A DNA stretch of 64,000 bases from Plasmopara viticola (GCA_001695595.3 MBPM02000005.1:1116001-1180000); one strand, 5' to 3'; counted from the first letter of the stretch, positions 23,017-34,290 are shown. Made by a program: numbers and translations. The notes: generated from the letters alone by a model not told the origin.

Positions 23017-24053
23017 GCCAACCGCAATATGAATTGTCTTGCTTTGTTTTTTTTGAGTCTGCGGATCTACAAATGTTAAAAAAATATGGTTAATGTATCG
23101 ACTACAAGTCGCACAGTATCAAGCGTATCGAGGGAGATGTTGGTGGACAAGTTGGCAGGTCAGGACATGGTGCTCGAACTTGTAATCTATTAAAAAGGGA
23201 GCATAGAAAGCAAAAAAGAGCAAAGCGAAGATATTCTCTAGAAATTGGAAAAATCAAAAGAGTATATATTTGTATGGACATTGGCTCGTAACTATTTATC
23301 GAAGCCGATCAAAGAGTTTTACAATCCGGGTGCATTAGTCTTCCTTTCCGGGTGCATTTATCATGAGTGCGCCAATATATGCGCCTCTACATGACACCAT
23401 CGCTGTTTATTTGAACCGTCACACAAGCGTGCACCGCGCAGGGGTCGCATTGGACAGACATAGGATATTGTTTCTTTTCGAAGTATACCGCATTTTCTCA
23501 CTATGGGTATCGATCGTGAAGCTGGTACACCCCATAATTCGAAAAGTAGAAGGTTTGAAGGGGTCGAACAAATAAATAGACTTTATGTAAGAAGGTTTTA
23601 CAAAAGTTAAACATTCACGACAATTCATACTTCCACTCGCACCGTACGTGAGTTTGCCAAGGCACTGATTAATCAGGAAGCGCTAAAGCTCAGCAATATC
23701 TGAAAGCTGAATTTAAGACATTCCTGCGTTTGATTGAAAGGGTACAAGAACAATGCGTGTAGCTCAGAGGACTGCTCCGTAGCGCGATATTAAGCAGCGG
23801 ATATGGTTGGCCTAAAATCTCTTTTAATCGAAAAAAATGACAAGGACAACAGCGTTCAATCACTCACTAAATAATAGAGATAGTATAAAAATTATTTTAA
23901 CACAACGATATGCGATCAAATTGTGGTCGGTGACAAACTAGCATCAATACGATCGGCCAATCATGAAGTGTTTCAAGTCACAAAAAAGCTTCGGCCGCTC
24001 TGTGCTTCGTTGCAGACGCGTTACAATTTCCTCTTCAAAGTAATTTCGATACT

Positions 24054-24084
24054 ATTCGTGTGCGACATCTTGTCGCACACGAAT
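24054..24084. repeat. Perfect hairpin, 14-bp arms, 3-nt loop
   Basis: ATTCGTGTGCGACA (24,054-24,067) is followed by TCT and its exact reverse complement (24,071-24,084). It is GC-balanced and extremely stable for its size. There is no T-run behind it and no gene end in sight. Confidence 0.9.
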
Positions 24085-24332
24085 TTGGGTTTAGGGTCCA
24101 TGGTTTAAATCAGTAACTTCATCTAAATCATTTTTTTGCGTAGTTGTTTTGCGATGACATCTTCTTTTTAAATCAAGAGCACATTAGGAAACAGATAGAG
24201 AAATTGCACATTTATCATTCTTGATAATTTCACTGGACGCAATGGTATGCGTGTGGACCGAGAAACTGCCAAGAATGAAGGAAGAGCGTCACATTTTTCA
24301 ACTACTTCTAGCACTTTCGTATGGTCTTCGCT

Positions 24333-24397
24333 GCACTCACGAAATCCATATCATTTCTTTGATATGAAAAATAAAATGATATGGATTTCGTGAGTGC
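24333..24397. repeat. Perfect hairpin, 24-bp arms, 17-nt loop
   Basis: The arm at 24,333-24,356 (starting GCACTCACGAAATCC) and the arm at 24,374-24,397 are exact reverse complements. The AT-rich loop is 24,357-24,373. Perfect pairing over 24 bp in otherwise decayed DNA indicates a recent origin or selection. Confidence 0.9.
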
Positions 24398-26348
24398 TGC
24401 GATATCGCATCAATCATCTCGACAAGAAGAAGATTCAGAAGTTGCAGCAGAATGGGCGCAACCCACCCGTGTAACACCTTACTAACCTATGCAGCATCGT
24501 TAAGACGCTAGCAAGTTTGGTGTCAGTTTTCGCACTGTTTAAAAAAGGTGACCAAAAAGGTTTAATTGCTTACCCACCATAACAATGGCAATTGCTGGCA
24601 TCTAATTACGCGCTGGCGGCTCCATTTCATTCGTGAAGATTTGTTCTTTCCGCAGATGGCTAGCCGAAGACTCGCATGCTTTGGCGACAATTTCTTATAG
24701 TACCAGCTAGCATTCTTGTGCAAAACAGGGGATTGCTGCCATGGAGGACTGTTCTGCAACCGTTCACGAATTACTTTCGCGCATTATGTGTGGCGAGCTT
24801 GAACTCAGCTTATCCCTCCGTAAATCTTCTAATATACTCGAAACTCATGACGAAGATCAGCAAACGTACACAATTCTTGTGGAGTGGGTGGGCGAGAATA
24901 TATTGACGTGAGAATCATTGAAAAATCTATTCGCAAGTTTGTGGCCTTAAGATCAAAGCAACACATCGAGAGATGTAACGAAAAAATAGGCACTGACAAG
25001 ATGAAGACTTACGTTCGCTGCCGGTTGATCTTGGTGTTGCAATAGTACTCTTACTGCAACTTGATCACTCCACGTGAAAGTTTATTGGACACAAGCTGGA
25101 CTTTTGTCGCCAAATTCTTTAAATGCGTGAAAGGAATTCAGGTCATATCCACCACCGCGACAAGCACACTCTCGATGCAAGCTCTTGATAGCGCTTACTA
25201 ACGTCTAAATGGTGGCACACGATCTCGTGAATACAATCTGCTGCCGATTTACGTGGTAATTAGACGCACCACATATTTGTGGGAAGATCTAGAAGAGATA
25301 TATTAAAGTAAAGTATCTCTACATACAAGGTCCTTTTATCAATATGAAATAGCGCTGCGCAGGTGGCATCGATGAAACACTCACAGAAATTAAACGAGAT
25401 GGTAAAAACTTTGCAAAGAAGCGTCAAGCTAGAAGGTGTCACTCGTCAACTCGCTCTAACATGCTGTTGGCCCTATCAAGCTGGCGCTGCCAAATCCAAT
25501 TCAAATGAAAAGGCGTATGCTTCTAAATCCACTACACTTACGTAGTAACGATGAAGAAGTTCGCAGTGAATATCGAGCAAGCGCGCCTTTCGTGTATAGC
25601 ATATCACATTAACTTTATTGGAATTCATCGGCTAGCGTGCCGGCTATATCATCGTCGTCATGAAACAAATTCAAAAGTGTGACGATGGTATATTGGCCAA
25701 AGTGTTGGAATTCGCGTATACGTACAGAAATAGACGCAGCCTCTTCAACAGTATCCGCAAATTTGTACACGGACACATCTGCATTAGCTACGTCAGCAGA
25801 GTCCGATAACTTTGGCACGGTTACGCAGCGCGACCATTGCTCACAGAACAACTATAGCAGATCAAGAGGTCGAAAAATGCTCAGACGAAGCACAAGATCG
25901 GGATTGGACCAACAACTGTTGGAGCCGTAAACAAATGCTCTGCATTTTAGCGTCGGCAGAGAAACTCAATCAGCTACGGACTACAACTAGTACGTTTAAA
26001 ATTACATCAGATCATATTTTTCGGCGTTTAATAAAAAAGAGTTGTGGTAATAGAAATTACTCTGTAAAAAATATTTACAGCAATAGGTTCCATTTTATGC
26101 AAGTGTTTTCTTACAAGTAATATCAGACCCCGCTGTTGAGCATGTAGACGATCATGAAAATATGAAAAAACAATGGGGTCCTACGATCAAGGCTTCCATT
26201 AAGATGGTGCGAGTAGGTAACGTCGGCACTGAAAGATGTTCCCGTATGTGCTTTGCTGTGTGGCGTACTTGTAAAATGGTGTTTTGTTTACACAACTCGA
26301 CTACTTTACTGGGATAGAGTCGTGGGTTTTGCCAAATTCAAGCCAGAA

Positions 26349-26707
26349 TCATTCATCAGAGCTTCTGGGCTGCTGTCGCTTCATCTCTTGCGCTTCGAAG
26401 CGCTTTTTAATCTCTGGCTGCATGATTGACTTTAATCCATCCATCAATGTCCGGTTCTTCTCCAATTCGCCCTGCGAAATAAGCCCTCGAAATTAGATCG
26501 AAAAAAACTACTATTTTTTTATAACCGCACCAAGTAGCAGTGCGTGTAGGCGTCGTACTCCTTCTGACATCCCACTATTCCATGCGCCTTCTGCTGCAGA
26601 AACACCTCTGTGTACCACTTATCGAAGCACTGCTCGTACGCTGCCTTCTTCTGCCAGCAATCACGCTCCTCCTCAGTGTTCATCTGTTCCGCCATAAGGT
26701 TAAGCAA
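26349..26707 (-). CDS. Twin CX9C protein of the MDM35/TRIAP1 family, one intron
   Basis: Exon 1 is 26,707-26,531 and exon 2 is 26,471-26,349, separated by a 59-bp intron (26,530-26,472; GTGCGG donor, TTCGCAG acceptor, phase 0). Exon 1 carries both CX9C motifs, C-WQKKAAYEQ-C and C-QKEYDAYTH-C, around an FDKWYTE helix, the hallmark of MDM35/TRIAP1. Those intermembrane-space proteins form a disulphide-bonded helical hairpin and partner Ups/PRELI lipid-transfer proteins that move phosphatidic acid in mitochondria. Exon 2 adds about 40 residues, helical and charged (EIKKRFEAQEMKRQQ). The total is 99 residues, or 95 if Met-5 (26,695) is the start; yeast and human homologues are about 76-86. Without the intron the frame would end three codons after the splice point. 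The FYVE gene lies 135 bp upstream on the same strand. Confidence 0.85.
26472..26530 (-). other. 59-bp spliceosomal intron of the MDM35-like gene
   Basis: Inferred from the GT...AG ends, an AT-rich interior with a TTTTTTT tract, preserved phase, and the sensible helical continuation of the protein after removal. The length is typical for short oomycete introns. Confidence 0.8.
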
Positions 26708-26842
26708 TTAGGGAGCAATTCTTCCAAGCTCGATAAATTGAGCCATATATATTAGAAAAACAAAACCCTTCGATCGGTCCTAATTGTTGTGCCTATTAGC
26801 TACAGTATTCCGTCTGAATTGCACCTAATATGGCTGCACTGT

Positions 26843-28030
26843 TCAAAATGGCTCGTGCAGCTGCTCTCGCTGTAGTTGCGCTGGCATTGAGTGATAAGAG
26901 CTAGCAATGGACGGCGTTGTACCACCAGGTACCATAATGTGGTGACCGCTTAGAAAGCATTGGTCGCACACGCGCTGCGCCTCGCACAGCGCAAACTTGG
27001 GCAAAGCTACACGATTTGTCGAGTGCTGGCTGCACACACTTTGGCCACAATTTCGACAGTGGTGACGACGCTTGACCAGCGAAAACGAGCACGCGCATAC
27101 ATGGCACATACTCGATTGTTTCCAGCGGGGTGGAAAGGCGGTTTGGCTGCGAGGACCCGCCCCTCTCGAAGGCACACGGACATTATTGTGACTGATTTTG
27201 AAATCTTCGTTCACCAGATAACTGGGCATTCGTGATAACGTATGCGTTCCATTCGTAGGATCGAGTTGACCAAGTGGCATTGTGTCGTCTACTGTGGCGA
27301 TCGAGATTAAGTCGTTCTCCCGCTCGCGGAGCCGCTGTTCCGTTAGTAGCGACTTGACGTGTGGGTCACTTCGAGGTAGCGTATTTTCACGGTTACCATG
27401 ATGACCACTCGCATACAGACTAGCGTCCAAATGATGGGGATCGTGATACGACTCGTAATTGAAATTCCTCTTTTCGAGTCGCTCCTTATGTTGCTGGAAC
27501 GATTGTCCTTGGTAAAGTTGTTGGTGTTGTTGATGTTGTTCGTACTCGAGCTCGTCGTCATCGCCTTCGTCTTCTAATTCTTCGTAGTATGTGTGGTTTT
27601 GGTGTGGCTGGTACTCCAAACTATAGCGATTGTCAGGATGTAGGATTGTATGGTTGCGGTACGCGACGGTCTCGGCTAAAACTTCTTCAGCGTCTCTATC
27701 TAAATGATGATGTGGCCCGCCAGAGTCTTCTAAGCGGCGATTGCCGCGTGCGGCGGCGCGTAGCACCTCAAGTATTCGCTCGCCACATTCGGCCTGTACA
27801 GCAAGATCAATGGCCAAATGGCCTGCGTTGTTGCGCATATGAACGGCGTACGGGTTAGCAAAGACTACTTTGACCACAATGTCGGTTGGTGCATCTTGGT
27901 GCAAACAGACCCAGTGGAGGATTGTCATGCCGCTGGCGTCCGTACGTTGAGCCACCTGACGATTCTCACGCATGGCAGTCAGCAGCGAATCCCAGTCGCC
28001 ATTGATGGCGTGCAAAAAGTCGCCGTCCAT
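26843..28030 (-). CDS. Ankyrin-repeat and FYVE zinc-finger protein
   Basis: Intact single-exon gene of 395 residues. Residues about 32-93 hold two ankyrin-type repeats (DASGMTILHWVCLHQDAPTD, then NNAGHLAIDLAV). Residues 95-300 are a low-complexity linker with His/Gln-rich (164-182) and acidic (150-163) runs. Residues 303-359 are a FYVE domain: W303, C309/C312, the RRHHCRNCG basic motif (321-329) that binds phosphatidylinositol 3-phosphate, C333/H336, and RVCDQC (353-358). The third metal pair is C-x2-H instead of C-x2-C, and the N-terminal WxxD motif is only partly kept. FYVE proteins dock on endosomes, so a role in vesicle trafficking or PI3P signalling is inferred. It is probably transcribed in tandem with, but independently of, the MDM35-like gene. 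Confidence 0.93.
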   Translation of the reverse strand: MDGDFLHAINGDWDSLLTAMRENRQVAQRTDASGMTILHWVCLHQDAPTDIVVKVVFANPYAVHMRNNAGHLAIDLAVQAECGERILEVLRAAARGNRRLEDSGGPHHHLDRDAEEVLAETVAYRNHTILHPDNRYSLEYQPHQNHTYYEELEDEGDDDELEYEQHQQHQQLYQGQSFQQHKERLEKRNFNYESYHDPHHLDASLYASGHHGNRENTLPRSDPHVKSLLTEQRLRERENDLISIATVDDTMPLGQLDPTNGTHTLSRMPSYLVNEDFKISHNNVRVPSRGAGPRSQTAFPPRWKQSSMCHVCACSFSLVKRRHHCRNCGQSVCSQHSTNRVALPKFALCEAQRVCDQCFLSGHHIMVPGGTTPSIASSYHSMPAQLQREQLHEPF

Positions 28031-28099
28031 GGTCCAGAGCTTCCAGAACGAGACTTGTGAAAAGCAGTAGGGAGTGTGCCTTTAGCTAATAAAGTTCGA

Positions 28100-30180
28100 A
28101 AAGCTCCGACGTTGCGCGTAGTCGCTTGACTGACTTTGGCTCAAAGCTCAGCGATTTGGCGACTGACAAGTACGGCAAAGCGTTTTTGACCAATACGTAT
28201 CGCGCAAGTAAGCTCATACTACACAAACGTTACATATGTAACGACCAGACGTGACGTTTCATAAAAAGGCATTTCTTCCTATCTACGATTTCGAGATAGC
28301 CTTCTCTCTCTTCGTAAAAGGCCATCGAAGAAGAAAGCCTTACGAGCATACCACCGATTCTTGTGGAAATTATGACTTTTGGGTGCATCAAAAATGCTAC
28401 CGATATGACGAATGCAAACTGCATTTTTGTTCTTGGTAAAGCAAAAAAACGGTAATATATTACAACCACAATGATAGTAAGGGCAAGCCTGATTAATCGA
28501 CCAGGCATGATGACTTTGCACTTTTCATCGCTGCCCAAGCGGTACAATTTGGCTACGCCACATAGCGATTTGCTTGACTGGACATATAATGCACCACTTA
28601 AGTTAAGATCTCGCACAACTGCTAAAAAGTTCTTGCAAAGGAGAATATTCCTAAAACTGACTAAACACTCATTTACGCAAAAATTATAAATACACTTACT
28701 GGACACAAAGTGTCAAGTTATAGGCTTTTACGGCTATTTGCTTTTAAACGGCAAAAGAAATCTAAAATAACATTTGAGATGCTATGCGCTATCCGCGTGA
28801 ACCAAAAGAATTCAAGATTTTGTATCGCAATTTACGATTCGACGATCAGCATACGTCATCATCTCTTTGTCATCGTACTTGTCAAAGCCTTAGACGACAT
28901 TCGACTGAAAAGAAATTAATAGACCGTCTTACAGCTGCCTGTGGGGATAATTTCTTACAAATAATATAAAATATTTTTAAATACTACAAACCGTTTCATC
29001 AGATCTTTGTTATTGATGTTCGAAACATCAATTGACTTGGGTCGTATACTGATCGACACACACTTGGTTTGCCACCAAGAGTTAAGACATTTTTAAAAAA
29101 TTAAAGCCTGTCACCGCTGTCTTTTTTCGTTTCTTAAAAGCTCGTACAACAAACTTGAATGAGCCCTTAAGCTTGTCCAATGCAACGACCGTTTATCAAC
29201 CACGTTCGCCACCGTTCGCTGTTCGTACCCAGTGCGTCTTCGGAGTCTAATTTGGATAGTTCTAATACGATGCGACCAATCTCACAGTGTCCAAGTACTG
29301 CACAGCCTATCAGCGTAATACGCCGTGCTTTTAGTTGCTGACACTTGTGCTACACTGTTCTTGCTGCTATTATGGGTTGTCGTTTTTTTTTGCTTGGATT
29401 GCACTTTGTGGTTCTTTGTATTGGGTTTGCCAGGAAACGTAAGCAAGTCTTAAAAGTCATTATTTCACCCGCAAGATCAATTGAAAGACAATTTATGCTT
29501 TTGATTTGTGAAAAAATGATGCGAGGTTTCAATTGCGGGGCTGACGATTAGCTGCGACATGTTGTAGTGCAAGCAAGAATTAGATAATGGCGCAACGACT
29601 GCCATGTACACTTAAGAATTACGCGATAAAAGTCCGGACAGATATTCTTTTAAAGCGCAGTACTTAAAACAGCCTCAAGGGCAATTACGGCCAGTACGGC
29701 AGACACGAACGTGTAGTCAGCCCGTAGATTCGATCTTGAACGAAAATGCTCTTCTCTTGTTTGCGGCTAACGATAATGCCCAGCCGAGTAATACTTAGCT
29801 GGTATAGAACGGACCAAGGCCGCACAAAAGCGCTACTACTAGTGCACACATGGCGCTAGCTTGTAGTATCAAACAGGGTATGATAATTAGAAAAATTACG
29901 GTGGCGAAGCCGAAACCAAGAGCGAATCAAACTTGATTGATACTTTGTTCTCGGGAAGCGATAACAAGCTCTCACCTTTCGTTAATAGGTCCTGACCACT
30001 AATTGATTGGCCTAATTTGATCAAATGCATTGATCCACCACCGCGATAGCGCGAAAGCGCCATAAGCAAAATAATTTCGAAACAAAGCAGATTGTCTCGC
30101 CTTACGTTGTAAATATATTACAGAGACTCTTCAGTTATTAGGTACCAAGGAGTTGAGGGCGCTCCATTTAAAAGTGGTAC
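28100..30180. other. No confident gene; one weak hydrophobic frame
   Basis: A 158-codon minus-strand frame (28,230-28,706) has one clear hydrophobic segment (LIRLALTIIVVVIYYRFFAL) but no family match that I know, and frames on the other strand compete with it. Coding-like minus-strand sequence at 29,160-29,340 is unrecognised. A small perfect palindrome (9-bp arms) lies at 29,012-29,032. Confidence 0.3.
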
Positions 30181-30183
30181 TGC

Positions 30184-30900
30184 TTGTATAGCGGGTATTA
30201 CTTGGTGACAGGTTCTGGAGACATGGCCCACTTGATTGCATCATTTTTATTGCTGATGAACAAAAGAACATCAACAAGGTTGAACCGAGAAGCATTTTGT
30301 GAAATTCTATTTCTTATTGATCTACGCAATATTTTTGTAGAGCTGCAGCACAGAGGCTGCGAAAGAAGAGCTCGAGCATGTACTACCTCATTGCTGCATC
30401 ATATCTGCTTCTTACTGACTTCTCCAGGGCCAAGACATCTCTCAAACGCACGGTATTTGCTTCACGTGTTACCGATCGGAGTGGCGAAACAATGAAGTCA
30501 TCACGCGCAAGAGATTAAATGCATGATTGACAAGCTGATGGCGGATATGGCTAGAATTGAACGATCGCGAGCATCATATAGAGTATTTTTAGGGTGTGAG
30601 AGAAGATCTAAGCGCATGATATGCCGGTGTGCTTTATTTGATTTCATTGTATAGGGAAACATGTATATTATTATTAAAGTCGACGAGGTTGACTCTGATC
30701 CTGTCGTTCTGGATGAGCCTATAGAAACGTCAGGGCCAGTCATGTAAAAGGACATGCTTCAAACGCCTATGCTTGTGATCTCAGTCATTAAATCAAGCCA
30801 GATTGAACACAAGGCATTTAAACAAGTGAAGTCAACTACATTATCGAAGCTACTAAGTGGGAACAACGTGCTGAAGTGTTTACACCCTTGATCGCCATTC
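30184..30900 (+). pseudogene. Three-copy degenerate coding repeat, copy a
   Basis: On the plus strand a broken frame reads LNREAFCEILFLIDLRN, then ERRARACTTSLLHHICFLL, MADMARIERSRASYR and VDEVDSDPVVLDEPIETSG. The same series occurs on the minus strand at 32,780-33,420 and, more diverged, at 33,570-34,290. The parental protein is unknown to me. Stops and frame changes make all three copies non-functional. Confidence 0.5.
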
Positions 30901-31100
30901 CATTTAACGAGCAAGACAAGTAACGATTTAACAAACGCTTGTTCCAGTGCCGCGTTAACGATCGTTATACGCATCGATTTACCATCGCGATGATATTTGT
31001 CACAGCATCCCGATATATATACATTCGAACAATATCTGCATAGGGCAACTTTACTCAGAGTGAACCGCTCGTTCATCGCCAACACCTTTGTGGATGTCAT
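30759..31100 (-). pseudogene. Unrecognised Cys-rich frame
   Basis: A 113-codon minus-strand frame contains CRYCSNVYISGCCDKYHR, a CxxC followed by a GCC-x2-Y motif that looks like a small metal-binding site. The plus-strand reading overlaps the tail of repeat copy a, so the coding strand is uncertain. I do not recognise the family. Confidence 0.25.
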
Positions 31101-31269
31101 GCAAGGAATAATGAAGCTTTATGTCCTGCAGCAGTACTTGGCTGCCTTCGCGGTGCACAAGATTTTAAAGTCCCGGTGGAGATGCCGTTAAAAGTGTCGT
31201 TGGAGAAGCTCGTCGTTTGGCTTCACGTTCTCTGTTGCCATAATTGGCTGACATACAGGGTCGCTTCGA

Positions 31270-31730
31270 ATAATCACTGCGCTGATCATCGCTCTTATCC
31301 TCTGATGACAACAAACCAGCTCCGCCACCTTCCAAGAGCCCGTAAATTAAATCCACATTCACTTCCGTAGCATTAGAAGCACGTAATTCTGGCTTTTGCT
31401 CTTTCTCCAGTGCATCAATACTTTTGTTCGAACTCGGGAGTTATTGTTCCAGTCGTCCCAGTCGTTCAATACATTGTTGATGCTGGTTTGGAGCATTTTT
31501 AATTTTTTGTTGTTGTTGCTGGTTAAATTGCGGTTGTTGCTGTTGCTTGCCTGAAATTATAAAGCGTTGTGGTTGTCGGTCCGTTGGATGTCCTTGACTG
31601 TCGACGAAATGTAGATATGTAGCCACAGTAATTTTTGGAATGAATTTTGTGTTTTCGATGATGTTTTCGACATCGTCTTCTTTTTAATGGATCTTCTTCC
31701 AATGACGTGGATAGCTGCGCGTTAATATAG
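31270..31730 (-). repeat. Diverged relic of the 1.03-kb tandem unit
   Basis: On the minus strand it matches the middle of the units at 39-42 kb, including the block encoding ATYLHFVDSQGHPTDRQ and the Gln-rich stretch after it, and the region around 39,580-39,870. It lies about 8 kb from the array, in the same orientation, and is more diverged than the array units are from each other. Confidence 0.65.
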
Positions 31731-31844
31731 CTTCTTTTGTACCAACACAGTCTGGAAAATTACATATTCCTCGTTGTTCTCCTTTTGGTGCTGGTGCATC
31801 AGCCATCGTTTTCAAAAAAGAGCTTTTTTTGTATCCTCTCGCAA

Positions 31845-32400
31845 CGTCCTGTCCACTCATCTTTGACCCCCCGCTGAGCATCCTTGGCCTCTCTCACCGC
31901 ACATCTTTGACCTCCTTCACCAAACATCACGGGCCTTTTTTACGGACCTCTTTCACTGCAAACTATAACCTCTCACACCGCACATCTTCGACATCTTTCA
32001 CCCACACATCCCTGACCACTCATACCACAAACTCCCGACCTTGGACTTCTATTGACTGGATTTATGCAATATCTCGCAAGGCCCTTTTCACTCATCTCTG
32101 GCCTTCCTCGCTAAACATCCTTGACCTCTGTCAGCTCATTCCTCTAACCTCTCACACCGCCCATGTTCGACCTCTCTCACCACACATCACCGGCCTTTTT
32201 TACCACACATCTCTGACCTCTTTTACTGCAAACTCTAACCTCTCACACCGCACATCTTTGACATCTTTCACCACCTCTCTTAACACACATTTACCGATCT
32301 CTTATATCACACACCTTTAACCTCTCACACCGCGCATCTTTGGCCTCACTCACTTCACATCTTTGACCACTCTACTTAACCCCATATCTCTGACATCTAC
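31845..32400. repeat. Degenerate minisatellite, unit about 24 bp
   Basis: Variants of CCTCTCACACCGCACATCTT plus TGAC follow each other for about 550 bp, with unit lengths wavering around 24-26 bp. The 163-codon frame across it (31,829-32,320), with LSHRTSLTSFT repeats, follows from the repeat being mostly free of stops and is not good evidence for a gene. Confidence 0.8.
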
Positions 32401-32779
32401 CACCTCAATCTCAAAATGAAACTTCTACATCGAGTCGTCACGACGGACCGGTCTATAATTATTTTGATATCGTGAAGCTTTACATCACCGAATATAATAC
32501 GCCGCGTTTTCGATGCTATTTAATCCGGGTACTTCTGGGCTTTGCGAATTCGAGCATCTTGAACCAAAGCAATTACAAAAATTCAATGACCGCTTGTATT
32601 CGCAAGCAGCTCGGCTCGGCTTACTCCGAAGCTAACTTCAAACATCGCATCGGGTTTCTAAATAAATCAGTCGGTGACTATAAATTCTTCTCGTTTTCAA
32701 ACCAAGCTGATCGAGTTTTCGAACGAATGAGAGAGTTGGACAACTTTGATACCCAATGGAAACGTTAATGCACATGGAG

Positions 32780-33420
32780 ATGGCAATTAAGTCTGCTCCT
32801 GGGATAACGAGCATAGATTTTCGAAGCATGTGCTTTTACATGACTGACCCTGGCGTTTCTATAGGCTCATCCAGAACGACAGGATCAGAGTCAACCTCGT
32901 CGACATTAATAATATACATGTTACCCAATATAATAAAATCAAAATAAATCATACCAGCATATTATGCGCGTAGATCTTCTCTCACCTCCTGAAAATACTC
33001 TATATGATGCTCGCGATCGTTCAATTCTAGCCATACCCGCCATCAGCTCGTCAATCATGCATGTAATCGCTTGACGCGTGATGACTCCATTGTCTCGCCA
33101 CTCCGATCGGTAACACCAGAAGCGAATGCCGTGCGTTTGAGAGATGTCTTGAAGCTGCCCTAGGCGATTCAGTAAGAAACAGATTGTATGCAGCAATAAG
33201 GCAGTACATGCTTGAGCTCTCTTTTCACGCAGCCTCTGTGCTGCAGCTCTACAAAAGATTGCGTAGGTCAATATAAAATAGAATCCCACAAAATGCTTCT
33301 CGGTTCTACCTTGTTGATGTTATTTCGTTCATCAGCAATAAAACGCATGAAGATTGGATCTTCACTGTCAATCCGCTCTACAGCGATAGCGTAGCCATGT
33401 TCGAGATCCAAATTTGGAGG
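32780..33420 (-). pseudogene. Three-copy degenerate coding repeat, copy b
   Basis: The minus strand carries AAAQRLREKRAQACTALLLHTICFLL and MAGMARIERSRASYRVFSGGE-type stretches (frame 32,939-33,289) matching copy a, followed by VDEVDSDPVVLDEPIE at about 32,845-32,895. Several stops and frameshifts are visible. The neighbouring frame 32,638-32,829 continues it downstream. Confidence 0.5.
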
Positions 33421-33569
33421 AACGGTCATCCCTCATCGAAATTGTTGATCGCTGCGATAGTTGCAACATGCCTTGCCAGCAGAACATCGAACCTGCTTCA
33501 ACTTTATTGCGTGACACCAATTGTTAAAATGTCTTTTGTTCAATCTGACATAATTCGGTGACTGGAAGA

Positions 33570-34290
33570 ACAAGAATAGATTTTTAAATTTGCGGCGTTT
33601 CTATTAGCCCATCCAGAACGACCGGATCGGATTCAAAATTGTCAACACATATGCTATCCATGTTATTCTAGATAAATGGTATCATATAAATACTATTTGT
33701 ACATCATGCACGTAATTGTTATCTAACCTCTTGCAAATACTCTACAAGATCGATAGAATACTCGTAATCGTTCAATATTAGCCATATCCGCCATCAGCTC
33801 GTCAGTCATGCATTAAATCGCTTGACGCGTTAAAATTCCATTATCCCGCCACTTCGATCAGAGATCTCTTGAAGCTGCCCTATACGACTTACTTGCCGAC
33901 AGATTGAATGCAGCAATATGGCAGTTTATACTTGAGCTCTTCTTTCACGCAACCTCAGTGCTGCAGCTTTACAAAACTGATTGCGCGGATCAGTAAAAAA
34001 AGAATCCCACAAAATGCTTCTTGGTTCACTCCTCTGAGCACCAGCAATAAAACGCGTAACAAATGGATCTACACTGTCAACCCGCTCTACGACGATAGTG
34101 TAGCCATGGTCAAGATCCACATTGGAGGGAACAGTCATTCACTCATCGAGATTGTTGATCGCTGCGACAATTTCATCATGCCTTGTCAGCAGAACATCAT
34201 ACCTGTCACCAATATTGTTTATCACGCCCATTGTCCCTTCATGATATCGTGCTTTAGCCGCTCGCGATTCTTCTCGCACGTGGAGCCATG
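33570..34290 (-). pseudogene. Three-copy degenerate coding repeat, copy c
   Basis: The frame 34,138-33,926 holds VDLDHGYTIVVERVDSVDPF, then CKAAALRLRERRAQV, which aligns with copies a and b but keeps more of the N-terminal side. Upstream on the same strand, GVINNIGDRYDVLLTRHDEI extends the protein. It lies in direct orientation to copy b, only 150 bp away, so copies b and c look like a tandem duplication. Confidence 0.5.

Larger units (their letters stand above)
19600..23060 (-). mobile_element. Badly decayed Ty1/copia retrotransposon
   Basis: On the minus strand, copia modules appear in the expected order from 23,060 down: gag (22,620-23,050), traces of the protease region (22,200-22,400), the integrase C-terminal part (about 21,370-21,620), the linker between integrase and reverse transcriptase (20,886-21,326) and the end of reverse transcriptase/RNase H (19,600-20,060). 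Nearly every module carries stops or frameshifts. The catalytic part of the reverse transcriptase is missing where the 100-bp repeat array sits. I found no LTRs. This family differs from the better preserved copia element at 58-63 kb. Confidence 0.75.
23060..26340. other. Intergenic stretch with hairpins, no recognised gene
   Basis: There are short frames only (for example 24,562-24,759 minus and 25,363-25,545 plus), none recognised. Plus-strand sequence around 25,360-26,100 has some coding character broken by stops. Two perfect hairpins (24,054-24,084 and 24,333-24,397) are listed separately. Confidence 0.4.

Noticed and set aside
28230..28706. 158-codon minus-strand frame with a hydrophobic segment
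   Set aside because: No family match and competing frames; kept only as a note in the intergenic entry.
31829..32320. 163-codon plus-strand frame
   Set aside because: It is explained by a stop-poor minisatellite; the protein is only a repeat translation.
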